In this document: piece after piece, positions 1 to 6,556 of the stretch
Layout: the number at the start of each line of letters is the position of its first letter
How positions within the stretch are numbered: the stretch's first letter is position 1
Program-made: the position numbers and the translations under genes
IMG/VR virus record: IMGVR_UViG_3300034198_011334
Location: 1-20,742 of that record
Length of the DNA: 20,742 bases
Source: a virus
Direction: 5' to 3' (one strand)
The notes under the pieces: generated by a model
Told to the model about the DNA's origin: nothing
Seen by the model: only the letters and a program-made list of their open reading frames with translations
The model's database searches: none

Positions 1-14
1 AAAAAAACCTTTTT

Positions 15-43
15 AATGGGGGTCAAAAGCCCCCATTTTTTTT
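15..43 (+). terminator. Intrinsic terminator
   Basis: An eight-base stem, AATGGGGG at 15-22 pairing with CCCCCATT at 30-37, encloses a seven-base loop and runs into a T tract (36-43). It most likely ends the transcript of a gene left of the window and separates it from the gene starting at 50. Confidence 0.85.
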
Positions 44-49
44 AAGCCT

Positions 50-292
50 ATGCTTGAAGTAATATCAAACATAAAAATAAGGAAGGACAACACGATTGTT
101 CCAATTACAAGATATAAATTGACTTCGTTGCGACTTGATTTATACACATCAATCATTACAATAAAGGTGGAGTTTTACAGAGAAGATAAATACTTATTTC
201 ACAGAATATACGAAATGGGAAAAAGTGGGGCAGACACAGATGTAAATGACTTAATCAACCAAGTTCATAATAGAATAACAAATGAAAGTTAA
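50..292 (+). CDS. Small phage protein of unknown function
   Basis: This 80-residue protein is not recognised. It has alternating hydrophobic and charged residues suggestive of a small beta-rich fold (for example the stretch around residues 30-45) and no cysteines or membrane segment. It starts six bases after the T tract of the preceding terminator, and its stop overlaps the start of the fibre-like gene by 11 bases, so the two are probably translationally coupled. From its position it could be a small structural or assembly factor, but nothing in the sequence shows a function. Confidence 0.7.
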   Translation: MLEVISNIKIRKDNTIVPITRYKLTSLRLDLYTSIITIKVEFYREDKYLFHRIYEMGKSGADTDVNDLINQVHNRITNES

Positions 293-1904
293 ATCACTTT
301 TAACACAATATTTTCAAGGCGAACAAGTGTATAATTACGGGGGACAAGTCCCTGGTATATTATTTCCTGGTACATCACCTTCACCAACCCCATCTATAAC
401 ACCTACGAATACCCCTACGCCTTCTATTACACCAACTTACACAACCACCCCAACTCCTACAGACCCAAGAGCATGTAGAACATATGAAATTACAATAACA
501 GGCGGTGGTGGTTCATTATACACTTATGTAGATTGTAATGATGGACTAACTAAAAACTTATCAATACCACTATTTCCATATCCACCATTTAATTGGTGTG
601 CTAAACAAAATACAATTACCTATGTAAATGGTGCTGTTGTGGTAATAACGGATATTGGAACTTGTCCTTTACCAAGTCCAACGCCTACGAATACAACTAC
701 CCCTACAATCACGCCAACCAATACACCGACAACAACACCACCAATAGTTTATTCAGGTCAATTCTATACGGGTAATACCCAAAGTGATGCTTGTGCCACA
801 ACTGGTTCAACAACTACATTATACAGCTCACAACCATTCTTCACAAGCGGACAACAAGTATATTACCAATTACCCTTAACACCAACAAACTACATTCCAA
901 TAAACATATATTTGACTAGTGGGGGAACATCTTACATTTATGAATATTTGATGTTAAATCCAGGTTTAGTTGATTTGGGTGCTTGTCCTTCACCTACACC
1001 TACGAATACCCCAACGAATACGACTACACCGACAACTACACCTACACAAACGCCTACAATTACCCCTACACCATCTTCAACATCTTCACCAGCTGCCGAC
1101 CCTGATGCAACGGCTTACTTAAATGCTGTTGTTGCTGCGGGAGGTTCTGTAAGCTCAATCCAAAGTGGAGCAACATATAATTTGTTCGCTCAATTAAAGG
1201 CAAATGGTATTTACAACAAATTGCGTGTTTTCTACCCAATGCTAGGTGGAACTTACAATTCTATAAGAATTGAAGCTAAATTACAATCAGCATATTATTT
1301 AACCCAAAGTGCTGGATGGACTTATGGTTCAAGTGGGGCAACAACCACATCAAATACAACACATAGTTCTTACTTATCCACCAATTTTAGTGTATCTGGT
1401 AATTTAACAAGAGCAAACACTTCATTTAGTTTTTATTGGATAAATAACTATGGATATACACCAAGCAACGATAAATATTGGGCTGGAGCTTATACAGGAC
1501 AATATAATATGTGGGCTAATAATCCATATAGTCCAACTACTTGGCAAGTTATAGGATACTTAAATGGAAGTGATTTACAATCATTTGACCCTACCACAAT
1601 AGGTATAAATCCTAGTGCTGGTTGTTATTTCACTAATAATGAAATAAATACTGGTGGTGATTTTATCACATCACAAATAAATGGTATTCCAATTACACCA
1701 GCAAAAAGTATAAATGGTGGAAGTAATTTACCGAATGCTGATTTTTATTTAGGTAATTTATCATTAAATAATTCACCTTACCAGGGTATTCCAGGAACCT
1801 ATTGTTTCTTGCATCTTGGTGATGGTTTAACACAAATAGAACAGGGATATTTGGCAGCTATTGTAAATCAATATCAAGTTGATTGTGGTAGAAATGTTTA
1901 TTAA
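282..1904 (+). CDS. Modular Pro/Thr-linker fibre-like structural protein
   Basis: A 540-residue protein built of blocks. Residues 1-30 form a short head. Three Pro/Thr-rich linkers (about 31-62, 129-155 and 236-272) repeat motifs such as PTPTNTP. The linkers separate a four-cysteine module (Cys65, Cys85, Cys106, Cys128) from a second module (about 158-235, Cys171 and Cys235). Residues 273-540 are a Gly/Ser/Asn-rich beta domain opening with DPDATAYLNAVVAAGG, a type I recall from phage structural proteins, where it often carries virion surface or adhesion functions. Both cysteine modules have relatives in the tail proteins at 15761 and 18084. No signal peptide is seen. A surface fibre or decoration protein is the likeliest role, but the ligand is unknown. 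The start is the ATG overlapping the preceding gene. Confidence 0.75.
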   Translation: MKVKSLLTQYFQGEQVYNYGGQVPGILFPGTSPSPTPSITPTNTPTPSITPTYTTTPTPTDPRACRTYEITITGGGGSLYTYVDCNDGLTKNLSIPLFPYPPFNWCAKQNTITYVNGAVVVITDIGTCPLPSPTPTNTTTPTITPTNTPTTTPPIVYSGQFYTGNTQSDACATTGSTTTLYSSQPFFTSGQQVYYQLPLTPTNYIPINIYLTSGGTSYIYEYLMLNPGLVDLGACPSPTPTNTPTNTTTPTTTPTQTPTITPTPSSTSSPAADPDATAYLNAVVAAGGSVSSIQSGATYNLFAQLKANGIYNKLRVFYPMLGGTYNSIRIEAKLQSAYYLTQSAGWTYGSSGATTTSNTTHSSYLSTNFSVSGNLTRANTSFSFYWINNYGYTPSNDKYWAGAYTGQYNMWANNPYSPTTWQVIGYLNGSDLQSFDPTTIGINPSAGCYFTNNEINTGGDFITSQINGIPITPAKSINGGSNLPNADFYLGNLSLNNSPYQGIPGTYCFLHLGDGLTQIEQGYLAAIVNQYQVDCGRNVY

Positions 1905-1914
1905 AAAATAAGAT

Positions 1915-2361
1915 ATGATATACATTCAACAAGAACAAACGAATAACATTTTTGTAAATGTGTCGCAATACAAGACAGGAAACTATGGTGCGAACCCTAG
2001 ATATTTATGGCGTTTGCAAAATAGTCAGGGAAAAAATATCATATCATTCTATCCCGAAAATGCCACATCTACATATCCATCTATGTATGCTAATCGTTAT
2101 GATGTATTCAGTTTTGATACATTCAAGGGATTACCAGTCAATTTGGATTATACAGGTGGGACGCCTTGTAATCTACATTTAGAAAACGAAAACCAGTATT
2201 GGTTGGGTGTATATGAAATGCCACCTAATTCACATTCTTTAACCCCTTCTGCTGATAAAGTCCTGACTTCGTTGGCATTTATATTCGTTGCAAAAGATAA
2301 TGTCTTCTACACAGGAAACACCCTTAATTTTGACCCGAATGTGATTTACTACAAATCATAA
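1915..2361 (+). CDS. Small beta-rich phage structural-type protein
   Basis: A 148-residue protein beginning MIYIQQEQTNNIFVNVS. From memory, Bacteroidetes phages often carry proteins of this type, which open with MIYI(N/Q)xxxTN, have a central region describing a strand-rich fold, and end with a short segment such as the VFYTGNT seen here near the C-terminus. They sit among structural genes but have no firmly known role. It lies ten bases after the fibre-like gene and before the portal, consistent with a virion or head-decoration component. No cysteine modules or linkers are present apart from a single Cys. The family resemblance is recalled, not searched. Confidence 0.7.
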   Translation: MIYIQQEQTNNIFVNVSQYKTGNYGANPRYLWRLQNSQGKNIISFYPENATSTYPSMYANRYDVFSFDTFKGLPVNLDYTGGTPCNLHLENENQYWLGVYEMPPNSHSLTPSADKVLTSLAFIFVAKDNVFYTGNTLNFDPNVIYYKS

Positions 2362-2371
2362 CCCTTTTACT

Positions 2372-2379
2372 TATATTTA
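2372..2379 (+). promoter_or_regulatory. TATATTTA box before portal gene
   Basis: TATATTTA lies six bases before the portal ATG, in the only gap of this gene group. The same octamer sits in the other intergenic regions at 4846, 5345, 7991 and 9772. It resembles the Bacteroidetes -7 element TAnnTTTG with the last base changed, but no TTG lies 19-20 bases upstream here, so promoter activity is uncertain. Confidence 0.25.
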
Positions 2380-2385
2380 TACTAT

Positions 2386-3510
2386 ATGGACTTAAAAAAT
2401 AAACCAGAACCAAAGATACATTCGTTTAATATTGATTACTTAATCAATAGATTAGACACCCGTGAAAATAGGGAAGCAACCATTAGGTCAAAGCCTTGGG
2501 TATTATGGGGTGAAAAGAATGACTACCCACAATTCTTATTACAGGTGAAAGAACATTCCCCTGTTATGTCGGTATGTATTGATGCCAAAACCAATATGGC
2601 AATCGGTGAAGGTTGTGAAATTGAAGGGTTAGGAAATGTATTGGTAAATCGCTATGAAACAATCACGGAACTATATTACAAATTGTTCTATGATGTTTGG
2701 TTATTTGGTGGTTTCACCATAGAAGTAATACCTTCAAGGGACGGAAGTAGAATTGAAAGTATCTATCATATTCCTTTCCAAAATATCCGTATCGGTAAAG
2801 GTGAAGGAGACAAACACGATGAAGAATTGGATTGGTTCTATCACTGCGATGACTGGCAAAATCTAGGTCAAAACAGAGTTATTACCAAGTTTCACGGATT
2901 AGACCTTGAAAGAAGGGATGCGAGACAATTATACTATTGGAAGAATTATACCCCTACAACGAACAGACATTACCCTTTAACACCATATCAAAGTGGTATT
3001 GATGCTTGTGTATTAGAAGGTGAAATATTCCAATTCCACAAGACCAATTTAGCAGCATCACTAATGCCAAACTTATTCGTTAGTTTGATTGGAGACCCTA
3101 CCCCTGAAGAAAAGTTAGAAACTTATGAAGAATTGGTTAGGTCATATCAAGGTAAGAACGGACAAAAACTAATGTTGGCTTTCAGTAATTCAGCTGACGA
3201 AAGACCAGTCATAGAAGCCATTAGCAATAATGGTAATGATACATTCTATACGGAAGTATTGAATATGTGTATCCAAAGTATCCTTACGGCACAACAAGTG
3301 TCGTCCCCCTTATTGATTGGTATTCAAGGATTTAGTAGTAATCCATTCAGTCAAAATGCTGATGAATTACAAGTAGCTTGGAAGCATATGATGGAAATTG
3401 TAATTAAACCGATGATAAAGAAAGTAAATATGGGTCTTGAAGGTATTTTAGCGTTGAAGTATGATAGACCTGTTAAGATAATAAACAACCTTAAAACACC
3501 TGAACTATAA
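2386..3510 (+). CDS. Phage portal protein
   Basis: A 374-residue protein that would form the dodecameric ring at the capsid vertex through which DNA is packaged and to which the tail connects. The opening includes RSKPWVLWGEKNDYPQFLL (about residues 36-54), a hallmark as I recall of portal proteins in Bacteroidetes phages. It is followed by the crown-type alpha/beta region and a C-terminal helical stretch (SQNADELQVAWKHMMEIVIKPM) expected for the stem and wing. At 374 residues it is at the short end for portals. Its stop codon overlaps the start of the connector gene (TAATG), typical of coupled head genes. The assignment rests on family resemblance and position. Confidence 0.85.
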   Translation: MDLKNKPEPKIHSFNIDYLINRLDTRENREATIRSKPWVLWGEKNDYPQFLLQVKEHSPVMSVCIDAKTNMAIGEGCEIEGLGNVLVNRYETITELYYKLFYDVWLFGGFTIEVIPSRDGSRIESIYHIPFQNIRIGKGEGDKHDEELDWFYHCDDWQNLGQNRVITKFHGLDLERRDARQLYYWKNYTPTTNRHYPLTPYQSGIDACVLEGEIFQFHKTNLAASLMPNLFVSLIGDPTPEEKLETYEELVRSYQGKNGQKLMLAFSNSADERPVIEAISNNGNDTFYTEVLNMCIQSILTAQQVSSPLLIGIQGFSSNPFSQNADELQVAWKHMMEIVIKPMIKKVNMGLEGILALKYDRPVKIINNLKTPEL

Positions 3511-4073
3511 TGATGATTTATTGGATTGACGAAAGTTATGTTCGTGATAATTTACCTGTTGAATATTCCCTATTAAGTGGGAATATCTTACCAGCTTTAC
3601 AACAAGCTCATTTCATAAATGCTCGTGATATATTGGGTGATAGATTGTTTGATAAGATAAATGAACTTATCATCACGAATACTATGGACGACCCTGCTAA
3701 TGAAAGATTTAAGTTCTTGTTAGACCAGTATATGCAGAATGTGGTTCTTTACTGGACGCAGGTTTATTTGACTACCAACCTACTTGCAAAGTATGCAAAC
3801 AGAGGGGTGCAAAGTGAAAGTGGTGAGTTCAGCACCAACGCTGATTTAAGTGTTTGGAGAACCCTTAAGAACGAGTTTAGTGATTTGGCGACATATTATT
3901 CCCAACGTGCTAATGATTGGTTATTTTGGAACCAGAACTTCTATGTTCCATATTACACATATATGGTTGCTAATGGTCTTCAACCTGCTAATCCCCGTGA
4001 GAAGTTTAGAAATGGTGGAGTAGTATTAGGAGCTAGAAGAAGATTTAGCTGGAACAATCAATGCTGCTACTAA
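3510..4073 (+). CDS. DUF6712-like head-tail connector protein
   Basis: A 187-residue protein matching the pattern of DUF6712-type proteins of Bacteroidetes phages: an N-terminal line (ILPALQQAHFINARDILGDRLFDKI) followed by helices with many Tyr and Trp residues. Proteins of this kind follow the portal and are thought to act as head completion or adaptor proteins. Two ATGs (3510 and 3513) open the frame; the first overlaps the portal stop. The last residues, SWNNQCCY, precede a stop that overlaps the stop of the convergent HNH gene by four bases. Because a homing-type gene now sits directly after it, the original C-terminus could have been altered, but no proof of this is visible. Confidence 0.75.
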   Translation: MMIYWIDESYVRDNLPVEYSLLSGNILPALQQAHFINARDILGDRLFDKINELIITNTMDDPANERFKFLLDQYMQNVVLYWTQVYLTTNLLAKYANRGVQSESGEFSTNADLSVWRTLKNEFSDLATYYSQRANDWLFWNQNFYVPYYTYMVANGLQPANPREKFRNGGVVLGARRRFSWNNQCCY

Positions 4074-4570
4074 TTTAACCAACCCCAAGATTTACCTTTT
4101 TTAATACCATAGATTGCTCCTGTAGTTGTTGAAAAGTCCTTGGCTATATCAATACACCTTTCACCAGTAGATAATCGTTTCTTGATGGTTTTAACATCGT
4201 TTTCAGTCAATTTAGATTTACCATTACCACTTCCTTTTTGCGGTTTATGTAATCCTGTCTTATTTGCGTGTTTTATATTTTCTTCTTGATTTACCCATTC
4301 CAAATTGGAATAATGATTATTTGTTTTACAACCATCAATATGATTGATATTAGGTAAGTTATTTGGATTAGGAATAAAAGCCATAGCAACTAAACGATGT
4401 AGTCGTATAGTTTGTCTATCTGTCCTTGAATAAAAAAATGAAAATGCATAGTATCCATTATTCAACACTTTTGATAAATGCTTACCAGTATTATCATTTC
4501 TAATATTACCAAAATTACTAATTGAATAATTTGGGTGATTTTGTATTTGTTTCCACACTTCTTTTTCCAT
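4070..4570 (-). CDS. HNH homing endonuclease (NUMOD4-HNH-HTH)
   Basis: A 166-residue DNA endonuclease of the mobile HNH type. An N-terminal NUMOD4 motif (residues 4-24, VWKQI...YSISNFGNIRN) is followed by the HNH core: His58 in LHRLVA, Asn76-His77 in INHIDG, and Asn85 and Asn89 leading into LEW. A C-terminal helix-turn-helix (about 121-162: LTENDV, IAKDF, then IKKGKSW) would bind DNA. I chose the ATG at 4570 rather than upstream codons because the protein then begins MEKEVWKQI at the domain edge and a promoter ends four bases earlier. It is the only minus-strand gene. It is free-standing, convergent with the connector gene, and fits exactly between two + strand genes, as expected for a homing insertion. 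Confidence 0.9.
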   Translation of the reverse strand: MEKEVWKQIQNHPNYSISNFGNIRNDNTGKHLSKVLNNGYYAFSFFYSRTDRQTIRLHRLVAMAFIPNPNNLPNINHIDGCKTNNHYSNLEWVNQEENIKHANKTGLHKPQKGSGNGKSKLTENDVKTIKKRLSTGERCIDIAKDFSTTTGAIYGIKKGKSWGWLN

Positions 4571-4574
4571 ACTA

Positions 4575-4604
4575 CAAAGATAGATATTTATTATTATATT
4601 ACAA
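4575..4604 (-). promoter_or_regulatory. Bacteroidetes-type promoter for HNH gene
   Basis: Read on the minus strand, TTG (4604-4602) is followed by 19 bases and then TATCTTTG (4582-4575), a full match to the Bacteroidetes -33/-7 consensus TTG-N19-TAnnTTTG. Only four bases separate it from the ATG at 4570, so the transcript should be leaderless or nearly so. Confidence 0.7.
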
Positions 4605-4609
4605 AACAA

Positions 4610-4813
4610 ATGTATCTACCAATATACAATAGGGGTGAAAGCACCGCAGGTTATGTATCACGTTGTTCTAGCACAAGTGATATGATTAAAAATATCAGTA
4701 GCAATCAAGTTAGGGTTGCAATCTGTAGGGAGCACGTAGAACAAATTAGAAGTGCTATGAAACAACCCTTCAGTCAAGAAGAACCTAAAAGAAAATTAGG
4801 TCAAAAAAAATAG
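4610..4813 (+). CDS. Small basic head-region protein, unknown
   Basis: A 67-residue protein starting at the ATG at 4610. Upstream codons in the same frame are antisense to the HNH gene and its promoter, so the longer frame is unlikely. The body (AGYVSRCSSTSDMIKNISSNQVRV...) contains a central Ile/Val stretch and a helical region, and the tail is very basic (KRKLGQKK). I do not recognise it. If the HNH gene is removed, it would follow the connector stop almost directly, suggesting it belongs to the head operon. No Shine-Dalgarno site is visible; the region before it is A-rich, as is common in Bacteroidetes. Confidence 0.6.
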   Translation: MYLPIYNRGESTAGYVSRCSSTSDMIKNISSNQVRVAICREHVEQIRSAMKQPFSQEEPKRKLGQKK

Positions 4814-4823
4814 TTTCATTCTA

Positions 4824-4853
4824 TTGAGTTTTTCGTTTTTTACAATATATTTA
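4824..4853 (+). promoter_or_regulatory. TTG-N19-TATATTTA promoter for ncRNA candidate
   Basis: TTG at 4824-4826, a 19-base spacer and TATATTTA at 4846-4853 give a near-consensus Bacteroidetes promoter in which the last base of TAnnTTTG is A. The identical arrangement occurs at 5323-5352. No open frame follows for over 250 bases, so it probably drives an untranslated RNA or a long leader. Confidence 0.5.
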
Positions 4854-4885
4854 TTATTGTATCTAAATCATATTGCAGTTTATAG

Positions 4886-4922
4886 TGCCGACACCTTTAA
4901 CGGATATGAGCCGAAGATAGTA
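4886..4922 (+). repeat. Imperfect direct repeat, copy 1
   Basis: TGCCGACACCTTT (4886-4898) and, after 15 bases, AAGATAGTA (4914-4922) recur in the same order 161 and 155 bases downstream. The 13-mer and 9-mer are exact in both copies while the spacer between them differs, suggesting a duplicated block or a functional paired element at both ends of the candidate RNA. Confidence 0.7.
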
Positions 4923-5017
4923 ATAACCATAATGGGACTATGGTGAAGCAATGTCGTTAAACGCTTCTAAACTTTAATTCACAAGATTATTGGAACGGAC
5001 AACTAAATTATTGAATT

Positions 5018-5063
5018 GGTTTCGGTTCTTTTTGGGGGCTTTTTCTTGCCGACACCTTTTTTT
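5018..5063 (+). terminator. Possible terminator ending the ncRNA candidate
   Basis: GGTTTCGGT at 5018-5026 can pair with GCCGACACC at 5048-5056 (one U-C mismatch, one G-U pair) around a 21-base loop, followed by seven T residues (5057-5063). The large loop makes it weaker than the other terminators in the window. Confidence 0.45.
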
Positions 5064-5077
5064 CTACCAAGATAGTA
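5047..5077 (+). repeat. Imperfect direct repeat, copy 2
   Basis: TGCCGACACCTTT (5047-5059) followed after nine bases by AAGATAGTA (5069-5077). In this copy the 13-mer continues into a T run and forms the 3' arm of the possible terminator, unlike copy 1. Confidence 0.7.
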
Positions 5078-5084
5078 TATTAGT

Positions 5085-5115
5085 TTGTTTGTTATTTTAA
5101 TTTCATTTATACTTG
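5085..5115 (+). promoter_or_regulatory. Bacteroidetes-type promoter for the 5120 gene
   Basis: TTG at 5085-5087, a 20-base spacer and TATACTTG at 5108-5115 match TTG-N20-TAnnTTTG at all but one position. The ATG at 5120 follows four bases later, the same spacing as at the HNH gene and at 7066, implying a leaderless or nearly leaderless mRNA. Confidence 0.5.
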
Positions 5116-5119
5116 TAAT

Positions 5120-5326
5120 ATGAAAGATTTAACTAATATCCCAAAGAAATATCATTCCGTATTCACTACTGACTGGAATAAAGGTAATGAAAGTAAAATG
5201 ACTTCATTAGATAGAATGGAAATGAATAATTTGTTTCTTGAATATAACAGATGGGAAGTCAAAAAAATGATTGATAGTAAGAAACCAGTTCAAGAAAATA
5301 TTATTATTGGATTTGTTAAAGATTGA
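5120..5326 (+). CDS. Small protein of unknown function
   Basis: A 68-residue protein, unrecognised. It is mostly helical and polar (SLDRMEMNNLFLEYNRWEVKKMI at about residues 29-51) and ends with a hydrophobic strand, IIIGFV. It stands alone between two candidate structured RNAs, with its own promoter immediately upstream; the promoter of the second RNA overlaps its stop codon. That isolation suggests separate expression from the virion genes, perhaps an early regulatory or host-directed function, but this is inference from context only. Confidence 0.6.
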   Translation: MKDLTNIPKKYHSVFTTDWNKGNESKMTSLDRMEMNNLFLEYNRWEVKKMIDSKKPVQENIIIGFVKD

Positions 5327-5352
5327 GTTTTTTTTAATTTATCTTATATTTA
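5323..5352 (+). promoter_or_regulatory. TTG-N19-TATATTTA promoter for second ncRNA candidate
   Basis: TTG at 5323-5325 overlaps the stop codon of the 5120 gene; a 19-base spacer leads to TATATTTA at 5345-5352. Spacing and octamer are identical to the site at 4824-4853. Confidence 0.5.
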
Positions 5353-5357
5353 TATGT

Positions 5358-5455
5358 ATTGGGGGAAGCATTTTTTTTTTACTATAAGTAAGTCCCATTA
5401 TCTTATAGTGTTTTGTTCTAATATTCTATTCAGGTCATCGTCTTCCCCCTTTTTT
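5358..5455 (+). ncRNA. Candidate small RNA closed by a terminator stem
   Basis: A transcript starting about seven bases after the promoter would begin at or near GGGGGAAG (5361-5368). This pairs perfectly with CTTCCCCC (5442-5449), followed by six T residues. The outer stem encloses a second perfect stem, ACTATAAG (5381-5388) with CTTATAGT (5402-5409), whose 13-base loop contains GTCCCA, and a ten-T tract at 5371-5380. The whole is about 98 bases, with promoter, compact fold and termination, and has no open frame. A simpler reading is a long-armed terminator for the 5120 gene; the inner perfect stem and the separate promoter favour a discrete RNA. Confidence 0.5.
5361..5455 (+). terminator. 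Terminator formed by the outer RNA stem
   Basis: The eight-base stem GGGGGAAG/CTTCCCCC with T6 after its 3' arm (5450-5455) should stop transcription before the gene at 5469. The 73 bases between the arms contain another stem, so this is unusual for a simple terminator. Confidence 0.6.
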
Positions 5456-5468
5456 AATTTTACCTAAT

Positions 5469-5768
5469 ATGCAACAACACGAGTTTATTGTAAGACGAAA
5501 AAGAATTGATGAAAATGGGGAATGGGAATACGAGTGTGGTAATTGTATGTTGTGGATGCCAAAGAATAAGTTTCGTGGTTGTTTAAGATATATTGATGCT
5601 TATGGTAATTGTTTGATGTGTAGTTCTTGTAGAGCAAAGAAAGCTCACGCAACAAGGGAAGGTGTTGTTGAAAAAGCCATCAACGAAATATTGATAGATA
5701 TGGGTTATGACCCCTATTCCAAAACACCAGTATGGAAACAATTTAATAAACGACACGGACTAAAGTGA
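5469..5768 (+). CDS. Zinc-ribbon phage protein
   Basis: A 99-residue basic protein with two cysteine pairs, Cys23-x2-Cys26 and Cys51-x2-Cys54, plus Cys38 and Cys48. This is a zinc-ribbon arrangement expected to bind one zinc ion. The C-terminal part (EKAINEILIDMGYDPYS) is helical and ends in a Lys/Arg-rich stretch. Such small zinc proteins often bind nucleic acid or scaffold larger complexes. I do not know a specific family. It opens the operon that runs to TerS at 6962, so a role in packaging or regulation is possible. The ATG follows the preceding terminator by 13 bases; no Shine-Dalgarno site stands out. Confidence 0.7.
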   Translation: MQQHEFIVRRKRIDENGEWEYECGNCMLWMPKNKFRGCLRYIDAYGNCLMCSSCRAKKAHATREGVVEKAINEILIDMGYDPYSKTPVWKQFNKRHGLK

Positions 5769-5780
5769 TATTTATAGTTT

Positions 5781-6107
5781 ATGAACGACAATTTAATTTT
5801 AATAGTATCCAACGCTTTAACAGGTATTGCCACGTATATTGTATCTAAAAGACAGAAACAAGCAGAACTTGAAAATAGTGTATTACGTAATGTGGAACTG
5901 GCAGTCAATATCTACAAGAGCTTGATTGACGACCTGAAACAAGAAATACATTCATTAAACCTTAAGATACAAGATTTAGAAAAGAAGGTTGATGATTTGA
6001 TGATAGAAAACAAGAAGTTGAAAACCAAATATACGACTGGTATTAAACCAGATAATATTAGAGGATTGAAACCTAAAAAAGAAGTTGATGGAGAAAAGTT
6101 GGATTGA
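5781..6107 (+). CDS. Membrane-anchored coiled-coil protein
   Basis: A 108-residue protein with a hydrophobic N-terminal segment (residues 4-22, NLILIVSNALTGIATYIVS). A long heptad-rich helix follows (about 30-85: LENSVLRNVELAVNIYKSLIDDLKQEI and onward), and the C-terminus is basic. The form suits an inner-membrane protein with a soluble coiled-coil domain. In phages such proteins include inner-membrane spanins, holin partners and membrane-associated assembly factors; I recall close look-alikes in flavobacterial phages without a proven function. No lysozyme or amidase gene is nearby, so a lysis role is unproven. It follows the zinc-ribbon gene by 12 bases. Confidence 0.7.
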   Translation: MNDNLILIVSNALTGIATYIVSKRQKQAELENSVLRNVELAVNIYKSLIDDLKQEIHSLNLKIQDLEKKVDDLMIENKKLKTKYTTGIKPDNIRGLKPKKEVDGEKLD

Positions 6108-6372
6108 TGATATTGAAGCAGAACAACTATTCAAGTTAAGTAAAGAAGAACAACGACAAGTAATTGAAAATGGGGTTGATTTAATACTTCAACAAGTTAT
6201 TTTAACTAGTGAATTGACTAGTAGGTCAAGGGCAAGAATATTAAATGAATTATTATATGGTCTTGATTTACGAATAGAATACCTAACAGAAACAGAAGAA
6301 TATGAAACTTGCCATTACCTAAATGAAATTAAATGGTGTATTCATTCAAGATTAAATAAAAACGAAATATAA
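6088..6372 (+). CDS. Helical protein of unknown function
   Basis: A 94-residue protein starting at the ATG at 6088; the frame could begin one codon earlier at TTG, but ATG is preferred. It overlaps the preceding gene by 20 bases, implying translational coupling. It is highly helical and acidic at the N-terminus (WIDDIEAEQLFKLSKEEQRQ) with a conserved-looking LTSELTSRSRARILNELL stretch. I do not recognise it. Its place in the run 5469-6962 suggests it works with the membrane coiled-coil protein or TerS. Confidence 0.65.
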   Translation: MEKSWIDDIEAEQLFKLSKEEQRQVIENGVDLILQQVILTSELTSRSRARILNELLYGLDLRIEYLTETEEYETCHYLNEIKWCIHSRLNKNEI

Positions 6373-6373
6373 G

Positions 6374-6556
6374 ATGTGTAGTTGCAAACAAACCCCATTA
6401 CAGAAAGTAGAAATGCGTTTAGCAGTTAAAGGGTGGGATAGACTGGCTTTAAGTGAATTGAAGTTGATAGACGAGTTCATATTTAGTAAATTGGGTATGT
6501 CCCCTAACGGACAAGAAGAAAGAACAATAATGTATGGACGAGCAAAACAAGCCTAA
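6374..6556 (+). CDS. Small protein of unknown function
   Basis: A 60-residue protein beginning MCSCKQTP, with a Cys-x-Cys at residues 2 and 4 and a helical core (QKVEMRLAVKGWDRLALSELKLIDEFIFSKLG). It starts two bases after the preceding stop and overlaps the TerS start by 23 bases, so it is part of the same operon. No family is recognised; a small DNA-packaging accessory is possible from position only. Confidence 0.6.
   Translation: MCSCKQTPLQKVEMRLAVKGWDRLALSELKLIDEFIFSKLGMSPNGQEERTIMYGRAKQA

Larger units (their letters stand above)
4860..5063 (+). ncRNA. Candidate structured RNA, about 200 nt
   Basis: The 306-base gap 4814-5119 has no credible open frame; short ATG starts end after a few codons. 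After the promoter it contains successive hairpins: CGG/CCG (4901-4903 with 4911-4913), ACCATA/TATGGT (4926-4931 with 4939-4944) and GAAGC/GCTTC (4945-4949 with 4963-4967). A late stem (5018-5026 with 5048-5056) is followed by seven T residues. The element GCCGACACC occurs near both ends, and either copy can pair with GGTTTCGGT at 5018-5026, giving a possible switch. It matches no riboswitch, tRNA or intron core that I know. It could also be a leader of the 5120 gene, but that gene has its own promoter. Confidence 0.4.

Noticed and set aside
4535-4609. In-frame extension of the 4610 gene upstream of its ATG
   Set aside because: These codons are antisense to the start of the HNH gene and its promoter; the ATG at 4610 is the better start.
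4067-4623. CTACTAAT near 4067 and CTACCAAT near 4616 as target-site repeats of an HNH insertion
   Set aside because: Only eight bases with one mismatch in AT-rich DNA; too short to support a target-site duplication.
4860-5063. tRNA or group I intron in the non-coding region
   Set aside because: No T-loop GGTTC-type sequence with a matching acceptor stem, and no clear conserved intron core elements, despite a weak AAGATAG resemblance.
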